Positions 35,761-44,233 of a stretch of DNA of 64,000 nucleotides are shown piece after piece. The position numbers and the translations under genes were made by a program. The notes beneath the pieces were generated by a model. That model did not search any database. It saw only the letters and a program-made list of their open reading frames with translations, and was not told where the DNA came from. Source of the DNA: Clostridium sporogenes (GTDB lineage: Bacteria > Bacillota > Clostridia > Clostridiales > Clostridiaceae); assembly GCF_001020205.1 (NCBI RefSeq), contig NZ_CP011663.1, positions 620,001 to 684,000 on the forward strand, in the 5' to 3' direction. How positions within the stretch are numbered: the stretch's first letter is position 1; each line of letters opens with the position of its first letter.

Positions 35761-35789
35761 ATTATAGCATATAATTGTATTTTTGAAAA
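35761..35789 (-). promoter_or_regulatory. promoter of the ABC-F leader
   Basis: On the minus strand TTTTCA, 17 bases, TATAAT, about 35 bases upstream of the leader ORF. Confidence 0.6.
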
Positions 35790-36012
35790 TAAATTCATGT
35801 TTATACTAACATAATAGGTCACATATAGTTAGAAAATTTGCTAAACAAAATAAAATAACTAATTATCTAAAGATAAGGAGCAAACAATGATTTTGAATCT
35901 AATGATATAAGTAACAATACATGAATATTTTACTAGAATAAAATTCTTGAAAATAAATGATCTTTATTATAATATACATAATAGTTTATAGTTAAATATG
36001 GAGGTTTTAATT

Positions 36013-36411
36013 TTGAAAAATATAATTGAAGAATTTAAAGACTTTGCGGTAAAAGGAAATGCTGTAGAATTAGCAGTAGGTGTGGTTATAGGTGGAGCTT
36101 TTGGTAAAATAGTAACTTCTTTAGTAGAGGATATTATAATGCCTTTAGTAGGATTGTTAATAGGTGGTATAGATTTTACTAATTTAAAATTTACAATGAG
36201 CTTTTCAGAAAAAACAGTAGTTTCTATAAAATACGGTAATTTTATACAAGCGGCAGTAAACTTTTTAATAATTTCCTTTTCTATTTTTTTGTTTATTAGA
36301 TTAATAAATAAGTTCAAGAAAAAGGAAGAGGAAGTAGAAGAACCTAAAATAAGTAATGAAGAAATATTATTAACAGAAATAAGGGATTTGTTAAAGGAAA
36401 ATAAATCCTAA
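36013..36411 (+). CDS. mscL: large-conductance mechanosensitive channel MscL
   Basis: 132 aa, homopentameric emergency osmotic valve. N-terminal helix IEEFKDFAVKGNAVELAVGVVIGGAFGKIV (start of TM1) with the pore-lining gly/ala pattern, periplasmic loop (FTNLKFTMSFSEKTVVSIKYGNF), TM2 (FIQAAVNFLIISFSIFLFIR) and a charged C-terminal bundle (LLTEIRDLLKEN). Start set at TTG 36013, 8 bases after GGAGG; an in-frame ATG at 35998 overlaps that site. Monocistronic. Confidence 0.96.
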   Translation: MKNIIEEFKDFAVKGNAVELAVGVVIGGAFGKIVTSLVEDIIMPLVGLLIGGIDFTNLKFTMSFSEKTVVSIKYGNFIQAAVNFLIISFSIFLFIRLINKFKKKEEEVEEPKISNEEILLTEIRDLLKENKS

Positions 36412-36488
36412 TAATTTATTTATGATGTGAAGGTTTTCTTTGTTGACACTTATAATTATTAGTAATAAAATTATTATGTAAATAAAAT

Positions 36489-36583
36489 TAAGTGCTAGGG
36501 GTGCCAAAATTTATGGCTGAGAAATGATAAATTCATTAACCCTCTAACCTGATCTGGTTAATACCAGCGTAGGAAAGCTTGAG
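36489..36583 (+). promoter_or_regulatory. TPP riboswitch (THI box)
   Basis: Conserved blocks in order: GGGGTGCC, GGCTGAGAAATGATAAATTC, ACCCTCTAACCTGATCTGG, TAATACCAGCGTAGGAAAG. These match the thiamine pyrophosphate aptamer, including the pyrimidine-sensing CTGAGA and the CCAGCGTAGGAA three-prime side. Downstream, ACTCAAACTTCCTT can pair with AGGAAAGCTTGAGT, giving an expression platform that competes with the P1 helix. It controls the thiT gene at 36648. Confidence 0.95.
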
Positions 36584-36647
36584 TGTTAATAAAATTAAAC
36601 ATTTTTAAACTCAAACTTCCTTATAGCACAATATAGGAGGTTTTTTT

Positions 36648-37331
36648 ATGCAATCATTAGAATGGGGAAAAAGATTTTTTCAAACTTTTTCTGGATTTTC
36701 TGGCAAAATGGCAGAAATATTAAAAAGTCCATTATCAATTTTAGCAATAATAGCTTTTTTAGTTATATTTATTGCTGTATTTAAACTGAAAAAAATTAAA
36801 TTAAACCCAAGAACAATAACTCAAATTGGAATTGCTCTTGCTCTCTCTACTATTCTCAATATTTTTAGAATATATAGGTTTCCACAAGGTGGAAGTGTGA
36901 CTTTAGGCTCTATGGTTCCTATTCTGTTACTTACATTTGCTTATGGAAAAGAAATTGGATTTTTAACAGGATTTTTATATGGATTGATTTCTCTTATAAC
37001 AGATCCTTTTATATTACATCCAATCCAAATGTTGTTCGATTATCCATTACCATATTTGGCCATAGGTCTTGCAGGATATTTTAGAAATAATAGAACTTTA
37101 AGTATATCATTTGCTTTTTTTGTTAAATTCTTATGTCACTTTATATCTGGAGTAGTATTTTTTGGTTCCTTTGCCCCAGAGGGAATGGGACCTATTATAT
37201 ACTCATTATCAGTGAATATACCTATAATAGGAGCTGAAGCTATAATTTGTATAGTAATATTTAAATTAATTCCAGTTCGTAGGCTATTAAAAAGTATAAA
37301 TCCTAAATATTTATTAGCAGTTCAAGAGTAA
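36648..37331 (+). CDS. thiT: energy-coupled thiamine transporter, substrate-binding protein ThiT
   Basis: Integral membrane S-component of an ECF transporter binding thiamine. About 227 aa with six core hydrophobic segments (RTITQIGIALALSTILN, PILLLTFAYGKEIGFLTGFL, LFDYPLPYLAIGLAGYF) plus an additional N-terminal hydrophobic segment (LSILAIIAFLVIFIAVF) not typical of the ~190-aa forms. Thiamine-pocket aromatic and acidic residues are expected in ITDPFILHP and FDYPLPYL. It depends on a shared EcfAA'T module encoded elsewhere. A TPP riboswitch precedes it and a terminator follows. Ribosome binding site TAGGAGG. Confidence 0.95.
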   Translation: MQSLEWGKRFFQTFSGFSGKMAEILKSPLSILAIIAFLVIFIAVFKLKKIKLNPRTITQIGIALALSTILNIFRIYRFPQGGSVTLGSMVPILLLTFAYGKEIGFLTGFLYGLISLITDPFILHPIQMLFDYPLPYLAIGLAGYFRNNRTLSISFAFFVKFLCHFISGVVFFGSFAPEGMGPIIYSLSVNIPIIGAEAIICIVIFKLIPVRRLLKSINPKYLLAVQE

Positions 37332-37342
37332 AAATTAAAAAA

Positions 37343-37380
37343 TGGGGTATTTCAAGTTTATTTTGAAATACCCCTTCTTA
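37343..37380. terminator. bidirectional terminator after thiT
   Basis: GGGGTATTTCAA / TTGAAATACCCC with a 7-base loop. The same hairpin recurs at 37810-37845 as part of a local duplication. Confidence 0.85.
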
Positions 37381-37425
37381 TATTTTTATAACTTTTGACA
37401 GGCTATATAATCTATTTAGTTTATT

Positions 37426-37632
37426 TTAGCGGCGGCAAAATAAGCCTAATAATACTAAAAGTATTAAAGGATTGTTGCAGCCACTACCACAGTTGTTACC
37501 CCAGCCGCCACCACAGCTATTACCGCAACAACCGCCAAATAGATTACCAAAGTTATTGCATCCGCAGCTAGGTCCGCAGCATTCATATTTTTCATAGTTA
37601 CAACATTTGTGTTTATGATGTTTGTGTCCCAT
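37426..37632 (-). CDS. Gly/Cys/His-rich small protein, coat-like (copy A)
   Basis: 68-aa protein starting GHKHHKHKCCNYEKY and rich in Cys, Gly and Asn, ending in a short hydrophobic segment (NPLILLVLLGLFCRR). This architecture (Cys/Gly-rich body plus hydrophobic tail) recalls small spore-coat or sporulation proteins of the YjcZ type. Start set at ATG 37632, preceded by AGAGGTGATAAC; an upstream in-frame start lacks a site. A sigma-K-like promoter (AC, 16 bases, CATATATTA) lies at 37695-37721. A shorter paralog is at 37894. Metal binding (His/Cys) is possible. Function inferred only. Confidence 0.75.
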   Translation of the reverse strand: MGHKHHKHKCCNYEKYECCGPSCGCNNFGNLFGGCCGNSCGGGWGNNCGSGCNNPLILLVLLGLFCRR

Positions 37633-37694
37633 GTTATCACCTCTACTTATAGCGTTAGAGTTGTGTACCAAGATATTATCTTTAGTTATAATAG

Positions 37695-37721
37695 TAATAT
37701 ATGAAAAAGTTAAAAAAATGT
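37695..37721 (-). promoter_or_regulatory. sigma-K-like promoter, copy A
   Basis: On the minus strand: AC, 16-base spacer, CATATATTA, matching the sigma-K pattern AC-N16-CATANNNTA. It lies about 60 bases upstream of the coat-like gene. Confidence 0.55.
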
Positions 37722-37809
37722 TACTTTATATTATTATAGTTTGTGGTAAGTGTTGAAAAAAAGTTATTATTTATATACAATTAAGATTGTGTCATTATAA
37801 TTTTAAAAT

Positions 37810-37845
37810 GGGGTATTTCAAAATCACTTTGAAATACCCCTTTTT
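37810..37845. terminator. terminator after coat-like copy B
   Basis: GGGGTATTTCAAA / TTTGAAATACCCC then T6, the same hairpin as 37343-37380. Confidence 0.85.
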
Positions 37846-37893
37846 TATATTTTTAAAAGTTTTTTACAGGCTATATAGTCTATTTAGTTCATC

Positions 37894-38016
37894 TTAGCGG
37901 TTGCAGAATAGAAATAATAATACTAAAATTATTAAAGTATTATTATCGCCACAACCAAACCCGTTGTATCCATAGCTAGGTTCGTAGCATTCATCGTTAT
38001 GATGTGTGTGTCCCAT
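37894..38016 (-). CDS. Cys-poor shorter paralog of the coat-like protein (copy B)
   Basis: 40-aa product: M-G-H-T-H-H-N-D-E-C at the start and NTLIILVLLFLFCNR at the end. Both ends match copy A (GHKHH..., LILLVLLGLFCRR), while the Cys/Gly-rich middle is much shorter. The start follows AGAGGTGATGATAAA and the upstream region matches copy A, including the sigma-K-like promoter at 38082-38108. The flanking terminator is shared, so this is half of a local tandem duplication. It is too short for most gene finders. Confidence 0.72.
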   Translation of the reverse strand: MGHTHHNDECYEPSYGYNGFGCGDNNTLIILVLLFLFCNR

Positions 38017-38081
38017 TTTATCATCACCTCTACTTATAATGTTAGAGTTGTATATCAAGATATTATCTTTAGTTATAATAG

Positions 38082-38108
38082 TAGTATATGAAAAATATAA
38101 AAAAATGT
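38082..38108 (-). promoter_or_regulatory. sigma-K-like promoter, copy B
   Basis: On the minus strand: AC, 16 bases, CATATACTA. It is homologous to the promoter at 37695-37721. Confidence 0.55.
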
Positions 38109-38221
38109 TACTTTATATTACTATGACAGCCTATGATGAGTATTGAAAAAAAGTTATTATTTATATACAATTAAAATTGTGTCATTATACAAAATAAAAT
38201 ATACAGAATAGGAGAATGGTT

Positions 38222-39358
38222 GTGAGTTGTAATAACATGTCGAAATTAAATGAAAAAAACAATTTAGAAACATTATTAAATAATTTAACTAAAAATGATT
38301 TAACAGATATAAGAAAATCCTTAGATATAAAAGGAGCAAGTAAATTAAATAAAAAGGAACTAATTGAAGTTTTAGAAAATAAGTTGAAAAATAATTTAAA
38401 TGAAGTAATAAGTAATATTGGTTTCTATGAATATATTTTTTTAGATAGATATTTTGATGAGATAGAATACATAAATAAAAATACAAATAAATTTGATAAT
38501 GCAATTAATGATTTAAAGAAAAAAGGCATAATATTTCAAATAGATATGGACAAAAATAAAGTTGTTATACCAGAAGAATTAGAAGATAACATAAAAGAAA
38601 ATTTCATAGATGAGGAAGAATTTAACTTAGGATTTTATATATCAAAGGATATACTTAAAGTAGTTCAAGTTTTGCTTCATTATTACGGAGCCCTAAGTTT
38701 AGAAGAATTATATGAAATTATACATAGTATGTCTTCCAATTTAAATTATGGAAAAAATAAAAATATAGAAATAGAATTCGATAGAAGTTATTTAACTAAT
38801 CTATTAAGTGATAATAATAGAAGTTATTATGGAATAAAGAAACAAGATAATATTTATTATGTGGAAGATGTGATTAATTTATCTTATGTGCTACAAGGAC
38901 ATAAAGCAGTACAATATTTAGATTATAAAGAGTTAAGTATTAATTATATAAGAAAATTTAATAAAGAAGAATTTTACATAAAACCACTAGAAAAACTAAA
39001 AAAATATATGAAAAAAAACCTGAATCTTAAGGAAGAAAAGTTAAATGAAGTAATGTATTCTACAAGTTGCCTTATGAAAAATGCTTTTTCTGTAGATTAT
39101 ATATTTGAAGATATAAAAGGAAGAATATATTTGAAGAATGAGGAAATAGAAAGAGACATAAAAGATATTATAACTGAAATAAATAATAATATTGAAAAAT
39201 GGTGTTTAAGAGGTCACAGTATAACTGAAATAAAATTAAAAGAAGATAAAATATATGAAAAAGTAGAAAAAGTTAATCATAAGGGTAAAATAGGTAGAAA
39301 TGATCCATGTCCTTGTGGTAGTGGTAAAAAGTATAAAAAATGTTGTTTAAATAAGTAG
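38222..39358 (+). CDS. SEC-C metal-binding domain protein
   Basis: 378 aa. The N-terminus (LETLLNNLTKNDLTDIRKSL, GASKLNKKELIEVLE) resembles a SAP/Rho-N-like nucleic acid-binding helix pair. A long helical middle follows, and the C-terminus ends in a SEC-C zinc motif, GRNDPCPCGSGKKYKKCC (CxC-x8-CC). SEC-C modules bind zinc and occur in SecA and in accessory proteins. Start set at GTG 38222, 7 bases after AGGAG; an in-frame ATG at 38237 is an alternative. Monocistronic with a terminator at 39434. Specific role unknown. Confidence 0.85.
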   Translation: MSCNNMSKLNEKNNLETLLNNLTKNDLTDIRKSLDIKGASKLNKKELIEVLENKLKNNLNEVISNIGFYEYIFLDRYFDEIEYINKNTNKFDNAINDLKKKGIIFQIDMDKNKVVIPEELEDNIKENFIDEEEFNLGFYISKDILKVVQVLLHYYGALSLEELYEIIHSMSSNLNYGKNKNIEIEFDRSYLTNLLSDNNRSYYGIKKQDNIYYVEDVINLSYVLQGHKAVQYLDYKELSINYIRKFNKEEFYIKPLEKLKKYMKKNLNLKEEKLNEVMYSTSCLMKNAFSVDYIFEDIKGRIYLKNEEIERDIKDIITEINNNIEKWCLRGHSITEIKLKEDKIYEKVEKVNHKGKIGRNDPCPCGSGKKYKKCCLNK

Positions 39359-39433
39359 TAAAATTAAAATAAAGAATACCATTAGAATTTTTAATAAAAT
39401 GTACTATAGAGTAGATAAATAAAAAAAGATTAT

Positions 39434-39498
39434 ATGCTCCTATTAAGGTAGATAGATTTAAAATAAAGATCTGTATACCTTAATGGGAGCATTTTTAT
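39434..39498 (+). terminator. intrinsic terminator
   Basis: ATGCTCCTATTAAGGTA / TACCTTAATGGGAGCAT with a 25-base loop, then T5. It follows the SEC-C gene by about 75 bases. Confidence 0.8.
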
Positions 39499-39622
39499 GT
39501 ATAATAAAATATTAATTTATATATAAGAAATAAATATTTTTTATATAAGTATTGGCCATAGAACTTTAAACAATATAGAGAGAGAAAAAAATTATTATTT
39601 TAAAATAAATTTTATAATTATA

Positions 39623-39667
39623 TTGACAATACTATAACACTAGTGTACTATTTAGATAGTACACTAG
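39623..39667 (+). promoter_or_regulatory. promoter overlapped by a YtrA-type operator
   Basis: TTGACA (39623), 17 bases, TACTAT (39646). A perfect inverted repeat CTAGTGTACTAT-N4-ATAGTACACTAG (39640-39667) covers the -10 hexamer and the start region. Binding there by the GntR-family product would block polymerase. Confidence 0.8.
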
Positions 39668-39685
39668 AACTTTGGAGGTGAAGTT

Positions 39686-40066
39686 TTGAAAATTAAATTC
39701 GATGATAAAATAGCAATATATATTCAGATAATGAATTATGTAAAACAGAATATAGTTAATGGTAGCTTTCATTTAGGAGATAAACTTCCATCTGTTAGAG
39801 AATTTTCTAAGGAACTTACTGTTAATCCCAATACATTACAAAGAGCTTATCAAGAATTAGAACGAGAAGATATAATTTTTACTCAACGGGGAATGGGATC
39901 CTTTATTAGTAAAGATAAAAAAATAATAGAAAGGCTAAAAGAGGAAATGAGTAGAGAAATAGTACAAGATTTTTTAGAAGGTATGAAAAAAATAGGTTTT
40001 AAAAAAGAAGAAATATTAAATCTAGTGAAAAGAGAATTAGAAAAGGAGGATATAAAAAATGGATAA
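39686..40066 (+). CDS. GntR-family (YtrA subfamily) regulator
   Basis: 126 aa. The N-terminal winged helix (about residues 10-75: IMNYVKQNIVNGSFHLGDKL, PSVREFSKELTVNPNTLQRA) is followed by a short C-terminal helical dimerisation tail (about 50 aa), as in YtrA. It overlaps the ATPase gene by 8 bases. YtrA-type repressors control adjacent ABC transporters, often induced by cell-wall antibiotics. The perfect palindromic operator upstream supports autoregulation. Start is TTG at 39686 with GGAGGTGAAG. Confidence 0.93.
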   Translation: MKIKFDDKIAIYIQIMNYVKQNIVNGSFHLGDKLPSVREFSKELTVNPNTLQRAYQELEREDIIFTQRGMGSFISKDKKIIERLKEEMSREIVQDFLEGMKKIGFKKEEILNLVKRELEKEDIKNG

Positions 40067-40754
40067 GATATTAACTTGTTCTAATTTAAAAAAAGGTTAC
40101 TTTAACAAAAATGCATTAAATGGTCTTGCAATGGAAATAAAAAAGGGAAGAATAGTAGGTTTATTAGGACCTAATGGCAGTGGAAAAACTACATTTTTAA
40201 AAATAGCAGCAGGAATATTAAGATATAGCTCAGGAGAAATATTAATAGATGGAGAGGCTCCAGGGGTAAGCACAAAGGCTAAAGTTGCATATTTACCAGA
40301 TAAAAACTTTTTGTATAAATGGATGAAAATAAAAGATGCTGTAGGGTTTTATAAAGATTTTTACAAAGATTTTGATGAGAAAAAATGTAACGAACTCTTA
40401 GAATTTATGAATTTAGATAGAGAAAGTAAGGTTACTTCGCTATCTAAAGGAATGCTTGAAAAATTACTTCTTACATTAACATTATCTAGAAAAGCAAAAT
40501 TATTTTTATTAGATGAACCTTTAGGTGGAGTAGATCCAGTAAGCAGAGATAAAATATTAGATGCTATAGTAAATAATTATAGTGAAGATAGCACTATAGT
40601 AGTTACTACTCATTTAGTTAATGATATAGAAAGAATTTTTGATGATGTTTTCTTTATATCTGAGGGAGAGATAGCATTAAGTGGTATAGCAGAAGAACTT
40701 AGAATGGAAAAAGGAATGTCTATAGATGAATTATATAAGGAGGTATTTCAATAA
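40059..40754 (+). CDS. ABC transporter ATP-binding protein
   Basis: 231 aa. Walker A GPNGSGKTTFLK (about residue 37), signature SLSKGMLEKLLL (Ser-Lys-Gly in place of Ser-Gly-Gly), Walker B LFLLDEPLGGVDP, switch His in VVTTHLVND. It belongs to the YtrB/BcrA-like export family. It overlaps its regulator by 8 bases and its permease by one base, so it is the middle gene of a three-gene operon. Substrate unknown; cell envelope stress is the usual theme. Confidence 0.93.
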   Translation: MDKILTCSNLKKGYFNKNALNGLAMEIKKGRIVGLLGPNGSGKTTFLKIAAGILRYSSGEILIDGEAPGVSTKAKVAYLPDKNFLYKWMKIKDAVGFYKDFYKDFDEKKCNELLEFMNLDRESKVTSLSKGMLEKLLLTLTLSRKAKLFLLDEPLGGVDPVSRDKILDAIVNNYSEDSTIVVTTHLVNDIERIFDDVFFISEGEIALSGIAEELRMEKGMSIDELYKEVFQ

Positions 40755-41515
40755 TGGGTAAGCTTATAAAATATAATTTGAAATGTTATTATAAAGAAAT
40801 TTTGATATTATTAAGTTTAGTAGTTTTATCTAATTTAGGTCTTTTTTATAAAATAAATAAATGGCCGAGGGAAATAATATTTCTATTATCAATAATGATA
40901 CTTTCCTTTGCCTGTTTAGTTGTTCTAATATGGAATATAAATATGTTTAGTAAGGATCTTTATTCAGATACCTCTTATTTAGTATTTACATTGCCAGTGA
41001 AGGGAAGAAGTATATTAGGGGCTAAATTAATAACATCAGTTATTCAAGTTATATTAGTAAATATAGTAGCAGGAATATTTATATACATTAATTTCAAAAA
41101 TAGTTCTTTAGCACATCAAGATATTGTAGCATATCTAAGTTTTAAAAATATTTCTATTGCAAGTATTATAGGAATATTCGAGTATATAAGTTTGTTATTA
41201 ACTATATATGTATCTATAGCATTATCTAGAGTTGCTATTAGAAAGAAGAAACTTGGGAAATTAGGATCATTCGGTATATTTGTTGGTATATGTATAATTG
41301 TAGGAAAATTATCTATGTGGATTACTAAAATCTTTCCTCAAACTATACAATTAGCTATAAATCCAAATGCAATTATATCAGGTACAGTAGATGGTGCAAA
41401 GATTTCTTTGAATTTTGTGAATGTTAATATAGCTTCTACAATATTTGATATAGTGTTTGCAGTGACATTATTTATTGTAGTATCATATTTGTTACAAGAG
41501 AAAGTTGAAATTTAA
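40754..41515 (+). CDS. ABC transporter permease
   Basis: 253 aa, about six hydrophobic helices, ABC-2-type or YtrC/YtrD-like permease. The first segment follows KCYYKEIL, then LLSLVVLSNLGLFY. A soluble loop around FSKDLYSDTSYLVFTLPVKG resembles the conserved region of ABC-2 permeases before the second helix group. It overlaps the ATPase gene by one base (TAATG). Functions with the preceding ATPase as an exporter. Confidence 0.88.
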   Translation: MGKLIKYNLKCYYKEILILLSLVVLSNLGLFYKINKWPREIIFLLSIMILSFACLVVLIWNINMFSKDLYSDTSYLVFTLPVKGRSILGAKLITSVIQVILVNIVAGIFIYINFKNSSLAHQDIVAYLSFKNISIASIIGIFEYISLLLTIYVSIALSRVAIRKKKLGKLGSFGIFVGICIIVGKLSMWITKIFPQTIQLAINPNAIISGTVDGAKISLNFVNVNIASTIFDIVFAVTLFIVVSYLLQEKVEI

Positions 41516-41542
41516 TTAAATAAAAACTTCATTTTAAATTTA

Positions 41543-41590
41543 AAAGGCTATGAATTTAGGATATTATATTTCTAAATTCATAGCTTTTAT
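41543..41590 (+). terminator. terminator of the YtrA-type ABC operon
   Basis: AAAGGCTATGAATTTAG / CTAAATTCATAGCTTTT with a 12-base loop. The same core (GCTATGAATT) is found at 7471-7518. Confidence 0.85.
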
Positions 41591-41871
41591 ATATTTAATT
41601 TGCAAGTATTGTATGTGTAAAAAATTTTAAAGAACTAATATCATATATTAATAAATTTTAAAAAATATGTATAAAAATATAAAATAAGGAAAAATAAAAA
41701 GATATAATATTAATAAAATAAAGGAAATATATCAATAAATGTCGAATTAATTAAATTATTGAAAAAATATATAAGGAATATTTGATAGGAATAATATTAT
41801 CCTAAGAGGAATTTACAGAATCTAAAATATATTAAAAAAATTAAAAAAATAATTTTTGTAGAGGTGATAAA
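41591..41871. other. intergenic stretch
   Basis: Upstream region of the frameshifted chemoreceptor gene. I see no gene, riboswitch or strong hairpin; a promoter is expected but not clear. Confidence 0.4.
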
Positions 41872-43568
41872 ATGAAAATTTCAAAATTTTTAAAAATCAT
41901 GGGTGCAATATTTACTGTTATAATTTTAGCTAATATTTTTAGTGTATATTCTCTAAGGCAAAGTTTTAAAAATGAAAGACTAACTATTGAAAGGCAAAAG
42001 GAATTTAAACAATTAGGAATAGATCTTAGAAATGCATCAGAATATTTAACAAATCAAGCAAGAAGATATGTACAATTCGGAGAACAAAAGTTCTATGATA
42101 ATTATTGGAAAGAAGTAAAAGAAACAAAAACAAGAGATCATGTGGTAGAAAGATTAAAGGAATTAGGTTCCCCACAAGAAGAATTAGATTTGATTGAAAA
42201 GTCAAAAAATAATTCGGATGAGTTAGTAAAGATAGAAGATGAAGCCATGAAATCTGTTAAGAAAAAGGATTTTGATAAGGCAAGGCAGTTAATGTTTGAT
42301 TCTAATTATGATAATAATAAAACAAAAATAGAGGAACCAATTCTAGAATTTCAAGAAAAAATGAATTCTAGAACTGAATCTGAGGTACAAGCAGAAAGAA
42401 AAAAATCTAATATGCTATTTAATATTACAATAGGTTTAATTATTATACTTATAGGATTAATTATATTTACTTTTATAGTATTAGTAAAAAAATATCTAAC
42501 CTAGCTGAAATATCAGATAAATTAAAAGAGCTTTCTAATAATGAGGGGGATTTAACTTCTAGGATACAAAGCAACAGTAAGGATGAAGTAGGGGAAATAG
42601 CTTCTTCCTTTAATAATCTTCTAAAAAATTTACAAAATTTAATAATTCAAATAATAAATACAACTTTAGATATTAAGAAACAAAGTGATGAATTTATTAG
42701 AATTTCCCAAGGAATAAAAGAAGGAAGCGAGCAAATAACAGTTACAATGGAGGAAATGTCAGAAGGGGTAGAAGAACAAGCGGTATCTGCTAGTGAAGTT
42801 GCTAGTTCCTCACAAAATTTAAACAATATCATTGAAGAGGCAAATGAAAGTGAGAAATCTCTTAAAATATCATCAAAAGAAGTACTACGTATAACTAAAG
42901 AGGGAAAAAATGAAATGGAGAGTTCTGTTAATCAAATTATTTCTATAAATGATATTGTTAAAGAATCAGTACAAAAAGTAAATAGATTAGACTTCCAATC
43001 TCAAGAGATATCTAAATTGGTTCAGGTTATTAAAAGTATATCTGAGCAGACTAATCTATTAGCTTTAAATGCTGCAATTGAAGCTGCAAGAGCAGGAGAA
43101 TCAGGAAAGGGATTTGCTGTAGTAGCAGATGAAATTAGAAAATTAGCTGAAGAAGTTGGTCATTCAGTTAATGAAATAACCGAATTAGTTATATCTATTC
43201 AAAATGAATCTAAAACTGTAGCAAACTCTTTAGAAAAAGGTTATGAAGAGGTAGAAAAAGGGACAAATCAAATTAAAGGGACAGGAGAAATCTTTAGAAT
43301 TATAGATGTAAATATTTCAGAAATAGTAGACAAAATTGATTATGTATCTAGTAAATTCGATAATATACAGCAAAATAGTAAAAAGATAGAAGAAGAAATT
43401 CAAAAAGTAGCATCAGTATCGGAAGAAACCTCCGCAGGTATTGAGGAAACTACAGCTTCTGTTCAGGAAGAAACTAATTCTATAGAAATTGTATTTCAAA
43501 ATGCACTTAAGGTATCGGAGTTATCCGATAATTTAAGTAATATGGTTAAAAAGTTTAAAGTAAAATAA
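41872..43568 (+). pseudogene. methyl-accepting chemotaxis protein split by a frameshift at an A7 run
   Basis: The first frame (41872-42504, 210 aa) encodes TM1 (about residues 10-28), an extracellular four-helix-bundle sensor (about 30-180) and TM2 (NITIGLIIILIGLIIFTFIV), then stops. The HAMP linker and signalling domain continue in the -1 frame, open from about 42480 and ending at 43568, with the tip motif ISEQTNLLALNAAIEAARAG. Joining them gives about 565 aa, a normal receptor. The break is at A486-A492 of the 42-kb block (42486-42492), where the reading is gtA AAA AAA T. It may be a real mutation, a sequencing error, or a slippery site for programmed frameshifting or transcript slippage. 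The downstream frame has no ribosome binding site of its own. Confidence 0.82.
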
Positions 43569-43576
43569 TATTATAA

Positions 43577-43612
43577 AAAACTGTGTAAATTTTTAAATTG
43601 CACAGTTTTTCT
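43577..43612 (+). terminator. terminator after the chemoreceptor
   Basis: AAAACTGTG / CACAGTTTT, 9-bp stem, then T5. Confidence 0.75.
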
Positions 43613-43826
43613 TTAATATAGCTCATTATTGTCATAATAGATAGGTTAAGCATAGTATTAATAACTATAAAGGAATTTTTCTCATAATTATTTCAATTTA
43701 TATGAAATAAATTGTAGAATTTTCTTTATAGCTTTGCTATAATCTAATCTGATAGATTTAAAAAATAATTCATAAATTTATGAGTTTAACTTTGTAAATA
43801 ATAAAAAAATTGTTAAGAGGGATGTT

Positions 43827-43901
43827 ATGATTACGGACAAGTTGCTAAGTAGGAATTTTATATTAGCAAAAAATAAAGAAAAAACAGGGGCGGATGGATA
43901 A
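43827..43901 (+). pseudogene. small ORF, 24 aa, possible truncated gene start
   Basis: ATG preceded by AAGAGGGATG-type ribosome binding site; product MITDKLLSRNFILAKNKEKTGADG. The DKLLSRNFILA opening resembles the N-terminus of major-facilitator transporters, which then continue hydrophobic; here the hydrophobic part is missing. An orphan terminator lies at 44041. I read it as a decayed gene or chance ORF. A partly similar string (TTGCTAAGTAG) recurs near 52613. Confidence 0.35.
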
Positions 43902-44040
43902 AAAGATATTTCAGTTTTCATGTATATATGAACAACTGTATTAAGGAATTATTTATGACTTTTTTTAGGACTTAAATTAACTCCAAATCCATATAAAAAG
44001 ATTGTTTACTTATGCTATAAATTATTATTGCAAAATCTTT

Positions 44041-44070
44041 ACCCCTGTGATTCTTACACAGGGGTTATTT
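44041..44070 (+). terminator. orphan intrinsic terminator
   Basis: ACCCCTGTG / CACAGGGGT, GC-rich 9-bp stem, then TATTTATTT. No intact gene ends here, which supports a decayed gene or a small RNA between 43800 and 44040. Confidence 0.65.
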
Positions 44071-44233
44071 ATTTATAAATTTCTATTTGACCAACTTAAT
44101 TTTATAAAAGTAGTAATAAATTTTACATAATTTGTATTTATAGAATTGAATGTAGCTAAAATAAAGCAATGAATTTAGAAAATAATTAACTTAAATTTGT
44201 ATAAATAAATATTATAAGGTAGAGGTGATTTTC

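Larger units (their letters stand above)
37383..38165. repeat. tandem duplication of about 460 bases
   Basis: Two aligned segments, about 37383-37800 and 37850-38165, each hold: GGCTATATA-TCTATTTAG, a coat-like gene, the promoter region AAGATATTATCTTTAGTTATAATAGTA, and TTGAAAAAAAGTTATTATTT with GTGTCATTATA. Both are preceded by the same terminator hairpin. Divergence is greatest in the coding middle. Confidence 0.75.

Noticed and set aside
37383..38165. CRISPR-like or short tandem array
   Set aside because: There are only two units, each with a gene and promoter, so this is a gene duplication rather than a repeat-spacer array.
42747..43568. Independent soluble chemotaxis signalling protein
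   Set aside because: It has no ribosome binding site, and its frame continues upstream through a HAMP-like sequence to the A7 run at 42486, so it is the second half of the split receptor.
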